Shown here in pieces: positions 1 through 5,092 of a DNA stretch of 7,383 nt (position 1 is the stretch's first letter; every line of letters starts with the position of its first letter). Below the pieces are notes generated by a model that saw only the letters and a list, made by a program, of their open reading frames with translations, made no database searches and was not told where the DNA came from. Location: contig DAOWKF010000109.1 of the NCBI GenBank assembly GCA_030640045.1, forward strand, positions 1 through 7,383. The letters are read 5' to 3'. Origin of the DNA: Candidatus Omnitrophota bacterium (GTDB lineage: Bacteria; NPL-UPA2; BS750m-G34). A program made the translations under genes and the position numbers.

Positions 1-660
1 ATGATGTTTATAAATTATCCGAATAATCCGACATCTGCCTGCGCAGAGGTTTCATTTTTTGAGGATGTTGTAGAGTTTGCGAAGGAGCACGATATTATTG
101 TCTGTCATGATGCTGCATATTCAGAGATAAGCTATGACGGGTATAAGCCCCCGAGTTTTCTTAAGGCCCCCGGAGCTAAAGATGTGGGAATAGAATTTCA
201 TTCCCTTTCCAAGACATACAATATGACCGGATGGCGGATAGGTTTTGCAGTAGGCAATCGTGATATTATCCAGGGGTTGGGCCTTATAAAGACAAATCTT
301 GACTCGGGGATATTCAGGGCAGTGCAGTTTGCCGGTGTAGTGGCGCTCACAGGCCCTCAGGAAAATATTGCCCGTATGCAGAAGATCTACCAGGGCCGGC
401 GGGATGCGCTGGTAGATGGACTGAACAGTATTGGCTGGAATGTTCAGAAACCAAAGGCCACTTTTTATGTCTGGGCGCCTGTCCCATCAGGCTATACATC
501 TAAGGAACTTGCCGGGACACTTTTAGAGAAGGCAGGTATACTTGCAACCCCGGGCGCGGGGTTTGGCGAGAACGGAGAAGGTTTTATCCGTTTCAGCCTC
601 ACTGTAGATGACAAAAAGCTTGAGGAAGCAGTCCGACGCATAAAAAATATCAGGATGTAG
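1..660 (+). CDS. dapL: LL-diaminopimelate aminotransferase, C-terminal part (5' end cut by window)
   Basis: Fold-type I PLP aminotransferase that in the DapL pathway converts tetrahydrodipicolinate plus glutamate to LL-diaminopimelate for lysine and peptidoglycan synthesis in the cytoplasm. Visible residues (window numbering): the NYPNNPTSA loop at 5-13, with Asn9 expected to contact PLP; Asp37 and Tyr40 in the HDAAY segment, the usual PLP ring partners; the PLP lysine Lys71 in [13 protein letters not shown] (codon 211-213); and Arg197 in FIRFSL, the usual substrate-carboxylate arginine. Family members run about 385-400 residues, so roughly the first 170 are missing. The Met-Met at position 1 is internal, not a start. 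The [16 protein letters not shown] stretch after the lysine loop resembles DapL rather than aspartate aminotransferase, but another class I/II aminotransferase specificity is not excluded. The C-terminus [12 protein letters not shown] looks like a natural end. The reading frame of folK begins inside its last codons. Confidence 0.85.
   Translation: MMFINYPNNPTSACAEVSFFEDVVEFAKEHDIIVCHDAAYSEISYDGYKPPSFLKAPGAKDVGIEFHSLSKTYNMTGWRIGFAVGNRDIIQGLGLIKTNLDSGIFRAVQFAGVVALTGPQENIARMQKIYQGRRDALVDGLNSIGWNVQKPKATFYVWAPVPSGYTSKELAGTLLEKAGILATPGAGFGENGEGFIRFSLTVDDKKLEEAVRRIKNIRM
642..648 (+). promoter_or_regulatory. Candidate -1 ribosomal slippery heptamer at the dapL/folK junction
   Basis: In the dapL frame the bases read A AAA AAT (codons AAA 643-645 and AAT 646-648), which fits the X XXY YYZ pattern for -1 slippage. 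Slipping here moves ribosomes into the folK frame (AAA AAA TAT CAG GAT), with no stop before the FolK homology. A purine-rich GAGG (622-625) lies 16 bases upstream, farther than the ~10 bases seen at dnaX-type sites. The six-A run is equally a spot where an indel error could occur. Confidence 0.3.
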
Positions 661-1112
661 TCTATCTTTCTCTCGGTTCAAACCTCGGTCAGAGAAAGCA
701 ATATATCAATAAAGCTATAGCCCTCCTTAATAAAAATCCCAATTTTAAAACAGAGCGCCTTTCTTCATATTATGAAACTGAGCCGGCGGGATTTAAAAAC
801 CAGCCCGGATTTATTAATCTATGCCTTAAGGCTAAGACCGGCCTTTCTTCTGACGAATTACTCAAGTTTGTAAAAGAAATAGAGAGAAAACTCGGTCGTA
901 AAAAAAGGAGGCGTTTCGGTCCCCGGGAGATTGACATTGACATATTATTTTACGGGAAAAAAACAATAAAGCGAAGGGATTTAATTATCCCGCATCCCCG
1001 CCTAAAAAATCGTGTCTTTGTCTTACAGCCGCTTGTTGAAATCAGTCCCGATCTCCGTCATCCCATATCCGGGCTAACTATGAGAGAGTTATTAAGGCGT
1101 TTAAAAAAATAA
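654..1112 (+). CDS. folK: 2-amino-4-hydroxy-6-hydroxymethyldihydropteridine pyrophosphokinase (HPPK), no canonical start codon
   Basis: Transfers pyrophosphate from ATP to 6-hydroxymethyl-7,8-dihydropterin, a cytoplasmic step of folate synthesis just before dihydropteroate synthase. About 152 residues, normal for FolK. Motifs in order: [12 protein letters not shown] at the N-terminus, [17 protein letters not shown], the ATP/Mg signature [15 protein letters not shown], and [16 protein letters not shown]. All core motifs are intact, so the body looks functional. The homology starts at about 654-660, yet the in-frame stretch from the preceding stop (621-623) contains no ATG, GTG, TTG, CTG or ATT/ATA/ATC upstream of the conserved SLGSN motif. 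The first in-frame ATG is at 1080, near the end. The coordinate given is therefore where homology begins, not a chosen start. The frame is -1 relative to dapL, whose last codons it overlaps. Expression may need frameshifting from dapL, or one base may be missing in the sequence. Confidence 0.88.
   Translation, partial: DVVYLSLGSNLGQRKQYINKAIALLNKNPNFKTERLSSYYETEPAGFKNQPGFINLCLKAKTGLSSDELLKFVKEIERKLGRKKRRRFGPREIDIDILFYGKKTIKRRDLIIPHPRLKNRVFVLQPLVEISPDLRHPISGLTMRELLRRLKK
666..698 (+). other. RNA hairpin at the start of folK
   Basis: An 8-bp perfect stem, CTTTCTCT (666-673) against AGAGAAAG (691-698), encloses a 17-base loop that contains a small GGT/ACC helix (675-677 with 682-684). It lies 17 bases after the A-rich heptamer, longer than the usual 5-9 base spacer for a frameshift stimulator. 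A role is inferred only. It may be a by-product of the conserved [11 protein letters not shown] coding sequence. Confidence 0.3.
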
Positions 1113-1147
1113 GCCAAGCCAAGGGCCGATTTGGCTTGCCATTATTT
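1113..1147 (+). terminator. Possible weak intrinsic terminator after folK
   Basis: The arms GCCAAGCCAA (1113-1122) and TTGGCTTGCC (1131-1140) pair over 10 positions with one C-C mismatch (1114/1139) around an 8-base loop (GGGCCGAT). The tail ATTATTT is T-rich but not a strong U-tract. It starts at the base after the folK stop codon. Its right arm overlaps the -35 box proposed for manC. Confidence 0.45.
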
Positions 1148-1164
1148 CTAAAAAAGGGTATTAT
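1136..1164 (+). promoter_or_regulatory. Candidate sigma70-type promoter of manC (leaderless)
   Basis: TTGCCA (1136-1141, 5 of 6 to consensus), a 17-base spacer, then TATTAT (1159-1164, 5 of 6). The -10 box ends 6 bases before the GTG at 1171, so transcription would begin at or next to the start codon. An AAAGGG at 1153-1158 ends 12 bases before the GTG. It could act as a distant ribosome binding site only if transcription started further upstream, for example by read-through from folK. Confidence 0.45.
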
Positions 1165-1170
1165 TAGCTT

Positions 1171-2259
1171 GTGAAAAGAGATGACCTGGTAGCGCTTATT
1201 ATGGCGGGCGGGCGCGGAGAGAGGCTCTGGCCGCATAGCACGAGCTCTACGCCAAAACATCTCCTTAGATTTGGCGGTAAAAAGATAATGCTGGAAGAGA
1301 CTATTGAGAGAGTCAGGGCCCTTGTCTCTTTAAAGAAGATATTTATTATAACTAATAAGGAAAGTGCCGGGCCTATTAAAAGGATTTATCCCGGGTTCCC
1401 ATCCTCAAATATTATTATCGAGCCGTATCGCCGTAATACTGCGGCTTGTATTGGGCTGGCCGCGATTTTTATTAAAAAAAGATTTCCCGGTGCAATTCTG
1501 TCTGTATTTCCTTCAGATCATGTCATTCGAAAAAAAAGGCAGTTTTTAGATGCAATTAGATTCGGGGCATCTTGGGCCAGAGAAGAAAATGTCCTGGTTA
1601 CTCTGGGAATTAAACCTGAGGTGCCGGAGACAGGTCTGGGGTATATTGAGCTCGGCAAAAAGGTGGGAGAGAGGAAAGCTATCTCTATCTATACGGTAAA
1701 GAGATTTGTAGAAAAACCGGATTTAAAAAAAGCAAAAAAGTTTCTCTCAAAAGGCACACACCTCTGGAATGCCGGGATGTTTATATTTAAGATAGAGGAT
1801 ATCCTTAAATGTTTTAAGCTCTTTATGCCGGATTTATACAGGGGACTTCTAAAGATAGAGGCGCGCCTGAGCAGTAATAATAGAGATGCGGTAATAAAAG
1901 GCGTTTATAAAAAGCTAAAGAATATCTCCATTGACTACGGCATAATGGAGAAGGCCAAAAATCGAATGGTTGTAAAGGCAGATTTTTTCTGGAATGATCT
2001 TGGTTCCTGGATATCCCTTGAGGAGCTCTATTCTACCGACACAAAAGGCAATATCTCTCTCGGAGATACACTCTCTCTCGAGACCGCTGATTCAATACTT
2101 GTGAGCGATAAAGGCCTGCTCGTGACTCTCGGGCTTAAAGATATAGCTGTAGTTTCTACTAAAAAAGTGACGGTTGTATTCCCCAAAGACAGGGCTCAGG
2201 AAGTTAAAAAGATTGTCGAGGCCATCCGTAAAAAAAGATCCCTCAAAAAATATCTTTAA
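1171..2259 (+). CDS. manC: Mannose-1-phosphate guanylyltransferase (GDP-mannose pyrophosphorylase)
   Basis: Makes GDP-mannose from mannose-1-phosphate and GTP in the cytoplasm, the activated sugar for mannose- and fucose-containing surface glycans. At 362 residues it is the short, single-domain form and lacks the C-terminal phosphomannose isomerase domain of ~470-residue ManC/AlgA proteins. Motifs: the nucleotide-binding loop MAGGRGERLWPHS with PKHLL (11-32), EPYRRNTAAC (84-93), the metal/sugar motif FPSDH (113-117), PETGLGYIE (152-160), FVEKP (179-183), LWNAGMFIF (198-206), SIDYGIMEKA (253-262) and FFWNDLGSW (272-280). The GTG at 1171 is chosen because the LIMAGGRGERLW loop begins only eight codons later and the next ATG (1201) lies inside it. 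It converges on the minus-strand operon with 35 bp between stop codons and no clear terminator hairpin in that gap. No sugar-pathway neighbours are in view. Confidence 0.93.
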   Translation: MKRDDLVALIMAGGRGERLWPHSTSSTPKHLLRFGGKKIMLEETIERVRALVSLKKIFIITNKESAGPIKRIYPGFPSSNIIIEPYRRNTAACIGLAAIFIKKRFPGAILSVFPSDHVIRKKRQFLDAIRFGASWAREENVLVTLGIKPEVPETGLGYIELGKKVGERKAISIYTVKRFVEKPDLKKAKKFLSKGTHLWNAGMFIFKIEDILKCFKLFMPDLYRGLLKIEARLSSNNRDAVIKGVYKKLKNISIDYGIMEKAKNRMVVKADFFWNDLGSWISLEELYSTDTKGNISLGDTLSLETADSILVSDKGLLVTLGLKDIAVVSTKKVTVVFPKDRAQEVKKIVEAIRKKRSLKKYL

Positions 2260-2294
2260 TTCCTTTCTCCCTTAATGCTCTGAAATCCAGCAAT

Positions 2295-3242
2295 CTAATC
2301 TAAAGTAAGCTCGCGTTCGATAGTGGCCTTTAATTTTGTCCCGGCGTTTCCCTTAAGCCTCTTAATTATTGCGTCCATAGAAGAGGAGCTAATTGATCTT
2401 CCTTTAAGGCTAACAATGATGTCACCTTTTAAAACCCCTGCTTTAACAGCTGGGCCATCCGGCATAATGTTTGTAATCTTGATACCTTTATCCATCTTCT
2501 CGATAGATATCCCGAGGCCGACATATTTTTTTGTCCCGCGCCATAATATCTCTTCTCTGCTAAGGACTACCGGTTTTCTGACAGTCATCTTAATTTTCTT
2601 AGATGTCAATAACAACTTGTATACCTTTTTTATGGAGAGTCTTGCTGCCTTAGTGTTTTGAACAGTAGTTAGAATATCTCCGGGCTTGATCTCTCCCTTA
2701 GTTAAGGGACAGTTGTCGTATACATCCGCTATAATATAATTATTTTTTTCTTTCCTGACAGCAATTCCCCGCTTGTCCTTAAGAGAGCTTTGCATTTTTT
2801 CCAATTCCCTGGCCATTCGCTCCTTTTTTTCTTTTTGTCGACGGACCTTTTCCTTTTTCTCAGCTACGGATTTTTCCCACGCATATACGGCTCTTTCTTT
2901 AATGTCCAGTGCTTCTACGTTATCGGGATTTATCTCCATGGCTTCTCCGCACGTCTTTATAGCCCGCTTAAATTTTCTGTCCGTAAGATATTTTTTAGCC
3001 TCGCGGATAAGCGGCCTGTCTCCGGTCTCATGGATAATCTTATCAATGTTTTCACGATTAATAAACATCTCTCCGTAAGGCACACGGTAGATAACGAGGT
3101 TCACTCTGTCCTCTACCAGAATCCCGCTTATAGTAGAGCCATCCTTCAGGCATATATAATCCGCCCGAATATCCTTTGCAAGGAAAAATAGAGTTAATAT
3201 AACTAAAAGTAGTCCTGCAACTAATATTTTAGAACTATTCAT
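2295..3242 (-). CDS. Exported protein with SH3-like, TPR-like and two PDZ domains
   Basis: 315 residues. An N-terminal hydrophobic segment (6-22) followed by Asp-Ile-Arg-Ala indicates a signal peptide or membrane anchor, so it probably acts in the periplasm. Next is a small beta segment (29-70) of the LKDGSTISGILVED type, resembling short SH3/Sm-like modules. Then come a TPR-like helical pair (77-112), a highly charged Lys/Glu/Arg coiled coil (about 122-156), a weakly conserved PDZ (157-222) and a clear C-terminal PDZ (240-311) with carboxylate-loop VGLGI and the typical PDGPAVKAGVLKGDIIVSLKG core. No serine protease domain precedes the PDZ repeats, so this is not DegP/HtrA; a scaffold or sensor role is inferred. 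The ATG overlaps the stop of the upstream HAMP gene by four bases (ATGA), with AGGA seven bases before it, which indicates translational coupling. I do not recognise a named family. Confidence 0.85.
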   Translation of the reverse strand: MNSSKILVAGLLLVILTLFFLAKDIRADYICLKDGSTISGILVEDRVNLVIYRVPYGEMFINRENIDKIIHETGDRPLIREAKKYLTDRKFKRAIKTCGEAMEINPDNVEALDIKERAVYAWEKSVAEKKEKVRRQKEKKERMARELEKMQSSLKDKRGIAVRKEKNNYIIADVYDNCPLTKGEIKPGDILTTVQNTKAARLSIKKVYKLLLTSKKIKMTVRKPVVLSREEILWRGTKKYVGLGISIEKMDKGIKITNIMPDGPAVKAGVLKGDIIVSLKGRSISSSSMDAIIKRLKGNAGTKLKATIERELTLD

Positions 3243-3793
3243 TGTTTAATCCTGATCTGAGACAGGGCATCTCTTGTCCCCTTTAAAGAGGCACCTAATT
3301 TTTCTGACCTTATTTCTTCATTTAATTTTTCCATAGTTTCTACATTTTTTTTAATAGAATCCAGGTTCCGGCTGATGAAGTCAACCATTTTATTGAGATT
3401 TGCCGCTATTGATTTTAATTCGTCGTGTTTTCTAAGATAGATTCTTTTTGTAAGGTCTCCATTTGCCATTGTACTCAAGTCGCGTTCAATATGATAAGCT
3501 GGACCCGCTACGCGGTGAGAGATAAGGAATGTTGCTATTATTGCTATCAATATAATAACCGCGAGCCGCGCCCCAAAGGCATTGTTGAGATTTGTATAGA
3601 TTTCATTTAATAGTCCGGACGGGTAGACTTCCTCTAAATTAGGTCCGAGGATGTCCGTGCTCAACTGATAGACAGAGAAGGCTATGGCCAGAGTAAGAAA
3701 AATGACTAACAGTATATTTACCCGAAGAAATCTTTGCTGTATACCGGTTTTTAAAAAATAATGCAGCCGCATAGGCCTTTTAGCTTGGTTCAT
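3239..3793 (-). CDS. Two-pass membrane protein with HAMP domain and no output domain
   Basis: 184 residues from the ATG at 3793, chosen because AAGGAGGG (3808-3801) lies seven bases upstream. An in-frame ATG 33 bases further out has no such site. Layout: a basic cytoplasmic N-terminus (1-24), transmembrane helix 1 (about 25-45), a ~30-residue external loop, transmembrane helix 2 (about 77-95), and a HAMP domain (93-140) with SHRVAGPAY leading into NGDLTKRIYLRKHDELKSIAANLN. A charged helical tail (141-182) follows. There is no kinase, methyl-accepting, cyclase or EAL/GGDEF domain after the HAMP, so it cannot signal alone in the usual way. Small stand-alone HAMP proteins with this AGPxYxxE signature are known as uncharacterised or chemotaxis-like proteins. 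It lies 34 bases after the pseudouridine synthase and overlaps the PDZ gene by four bases. It may transmit an envelope signal to a separate partner, which is inference. Confidence 0.88.
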   Translation of the reverse strand: MNQAKRPMRLHYFLKTGIQQRFLRVNILLVIFLTLAIAFSVYQLSTDILGPNLEEVYPSGLLNEIYTNLNNAFGARLAVIILIAIIATFLISHRVAGPAYHIERDLSTMANGDLTKRIYLRKHDELKSIAANLNKMVDFISRNLDSIKKNVETMEKLNEEIRSEKLGASLKGTRDALSQIRIKQ

Positions 3794-3800
3794 TTGTCTT

Positions 3801-3808
3801 CCCTCCTT
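3801..3808 (-). promoter_or_regulatory. Strong Shine-Dalgarno site of the HAMP gene
   Basis: The minus strand reads AAGGAGGG here, seven bases before the ATG at 3793-3791. This decides the start in favour of MNQAKRP over the longer version from 3826. It also contrasts with the first genes of the transcription units, which lack such sites. Confidence 0.85.
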
Positions 3809-3827
3809 GCATAAATACTTTACCATA

Positions 3828-4454
3828 TTAACTGTAATGTGTAAACTTTTTTAAGAAATTTTTCATATCCTGTGGGAGGTCTGCGTAAAAGGAGATGCGT
3901 TTTCCCGTCCCTGGATGATTGAATTCTATATACTGGGCATGCAGGGCACAGCGCCTGAATTTTAAACGGAAGTCTTTCCCGAAGGCAAATTTGCGCTCTC
4001 CAACTAAAGGGTGGCCTAAGATTTTCATATGTATCCTTATCTGGTTGGTCCTGCCGGTAACAGGCTGTAGCTCAACGATACTGAATCCCTCTTTCATCTT
4101 TTTAATGACCCTGTAATAGGTCAGGGACTCTTTGCCTTCTATCCTTTTATTGATCTGCCCTTTGTGCTTTTTAAGAAAACCCTGCGCAAAACCAATATAG
4201 CGCTTTTTTACCTTTCTTTGTCTGAATGCATCTGCCATTTTATCCCGGATATCTCTCTTCTTGGCATAGATAATAAGACCCGATGTGTCCCTGTCCAGAC
4301 GGTGGCAGGGATATGCCCTTGCCCGGAACCCAGCGTGGTTAAGGATACTGGTCAGTGTATGTCTTTCATTTTTAGGCGTAGGCACAACGAGTAGATTTGG
4401 GGGTTTGTTGACCACCATGATGAACTCATCTTCAAATACTATTTTTATATCCAT
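3828..4454 (-). CDS. RluA-family RNA pseudouridine synthase without S4 domain
   Basis: Isomerises uridine to pseudouridine in rRNA or tRNA; the exact site cannot be read from the sequence. 208 residues, close to E. coli RluA (219), and lacking the N-terminal S4 RNA-binding domain of RluC/RluD. Motifs: VVNKPPNLLVVP (14-25), the catalytic motif HRLDRDTSGLIIYAK (51-65) with Asp54 as expected nucleophile, KRYIGFAQG (84-92), the VTGRTNQIRIHM loop (132-143), GHPLVGE (147-153) and RCALHA (168-173). All are intact. The ATG at 4454 is preferred because the next Met (residue 13) lies within conserved sequence. There is no Shine-Dalgarno site, and the -10 box ends nine bases from the ATG, so the mRNA is probably leaderless. 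It is the first gene of a three-gene minus-strand operon with the HAMP and PDZ genes. That link to envelope genes looks like shared transcription rather than shared function. Confidence 0.92.
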   Translation of the reverse strand: MDIKIVFEDEFIMVVNKPPNLLVVPTPKNERHTLTSILNHAGFRARAYPCHRLDRDTSGLIIYAKKRDIRDKMADAFRQRKVKKRYIGFAQGFLKKHKGQINKRIEGKESLTYYRVIKKMKEGFSIVELQPVTGRTNQIRIHMKILGHPLVGERKFAFGKDFRLKFRRCALHAQYIEFNHPGTGKRISFYADLPQDMKNFLKKFTHYS

Positions 4455-4463
4455 ACTATTTTA

Positions 4464-4492
4464 ATTTTAACAGCAAGTATATCCAGTGTCAA
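4464..4492 (-). promoter_or_regulatory. Strong sigma70-type promoter of the rluA-like operon (leaderless)
   Basis: Minus strand: a perfect TTGACA (4492-4487), a 17-base spacer (4486-4470) and TAAAAT (4469-4464, 5 of 6 to TATAAT). The expected start of transcription (about 4457) is within about three bases of the ATG at 4454. A second overlapping TAAAAT (4463-4458) has a spacer too long to be the main box. Confidence 0.7.
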
Positions 4493-4519
4493 TATTATGG
4501 GAAATAAAAAAAATATGGT

Positions 4520-4547
4520 TTGCGAAAAAGAATTTTGATGATAAAAT
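4520..4547 (+). promoter_or_regulatory. Candidate sigma70-type promoter of the TPR/M28-like operon (leaderless)
   Basis: TTGCGA (4520-4525, 4 of 6), a 16-base spacer, then TAAAAT (4542-4547). The -10 box ends eight bases before the ATG at 4556, so transcription should begin at or beside the start codon. Its -35 box is 27 bases from the divergent one at 4487-4492, so the two promoters sit back to back without overlap. Confidence 0.5.
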
Positions 4548-4555
4548 ATATTATT

Positions 4556-5092
4556 ATGAAAAAATCGTTTTTTCTTATAAGTATATCCTTTTTATCTTTA
4601 GTTTTATTAGTTGGATGGATTAGAAAGAAAGACAATACCTTCGAGTTATGGCAGGCATTGGATAAAAAAGGAGATACGGCATTTCAGAATCATGAGATAG
4701 AAAAGGCGTGTAGCTACTGGCGAATTGCGAATAAAAAGAATAAAAATAGTGTCCAGATATATAATAAACTCGGGATATCATATCTACTTTTAAAAGACAA
4801 TGAAAAGGCAATTGATATTTTAGAAAAGGGCTTAAGAATAGACAACAATAATCTTGGTCTCAATTATAACTTAGGCCTGGCCTATTATCATTCAGGAGAC
4901 AATGAAAAGGCATTGGGGCAATTAGAAGAGGTATTAGAGCTCAATAGTTCCTACCCTGAAGCAAATTACTTAAGAGGATTATGTCTTGAAAATATTGGCA
5001 GGATGAAAGAGGCTAAGGCCGCCTATATAGAAGAACTTAATAGTAATCCCGGTTCCCGAAGGGCCTGGAAGAAGGTGAAGAGAGAATTGTGA
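4556..5092 (+). CDS. Membrane-anchored tetratricopeptide repeat protein
   Basis: 178 residues. A short basic N-terminus and hydrophobic helix (about 4-21) followed by WIRKKDN suggest an uncleaved anchor or signal sequence without a lipobox Cys, leaving the rest outside the membrane. Four TPR units follow at about 33-66, 67-100, 101-134 and 135-168. The middle ones are typical: YNKLGISYLLLKDNEKAIDI, then YNLGLAYYHSGDNEKALGQL. TPRs mediate protein-protein contacts; the partner is unknown, though the coupled M28-like protein downstream is an obvious candidate. The ATG at 4556 is preferred over a TTG at 4520, because it gives a normal signal/anchor start and sits just downstream of the -10 box. 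No ribosome binding site is visible. The stop overlaps the next gene's GTG by four bases (GTGA at 5089-5092). Confidence 0.88.
   Translation: MKKSFFLISISFLSLVLLVGWIRKKDNTFELWQALDKKGDTAFQNHEIEKACSYWRIANKKNKNSVQIYNKLGISYLLLKDNEKAIDILEKGLRIDNNNLGLNYNLGLAYYHSGDNEKALGQLEEVLELNSSYPEANYLRGLCLENIGRMKEAKAAYIEELNSNPGSRRAWKKVKREL

Noticed and set aside
2260..2294. A bidirectional terminator between manC and the PDZ gene
   Set aside because: I could not find a convincing stem-loop with a T-run on either strand in or around this 35-bp convergent gap.
2323..3191. Plus-strand open frames of 112, 101 and 133 codons opposite the PDZ gene
   Set aside because: They are hydrophobic or Ser/Phe-rich shadows of the Lys/Glu-rich coding strand. 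The minus-strand frame has a signal peptide, PDZ motifs and a coupled start.
2295..3242. DegP/HtrA protease because of two PDZ domains
   Set aside because: There is no trypsin-like domain and no GNSGG motif. The region before the PDZ repeats is a short beta segment, TPR-like helices and a coiled coil.
3794..3826. Longer HAMP protein starting at the ATG at 3826
   Set aside because: The AAGGAGGG at 3808-3801 lies inside this extension and is perfectly placed for the ATG at 3793. The extra 11 residues would be coding only by accident.
4520..4555. TTG start giving the TPR protein 12 extra residues
   Set aside because: The extension overlaps the proposed -35/-10 region, adds charged residues ahead of a normal signal/anchor sequence, and has no ribosome binding site.
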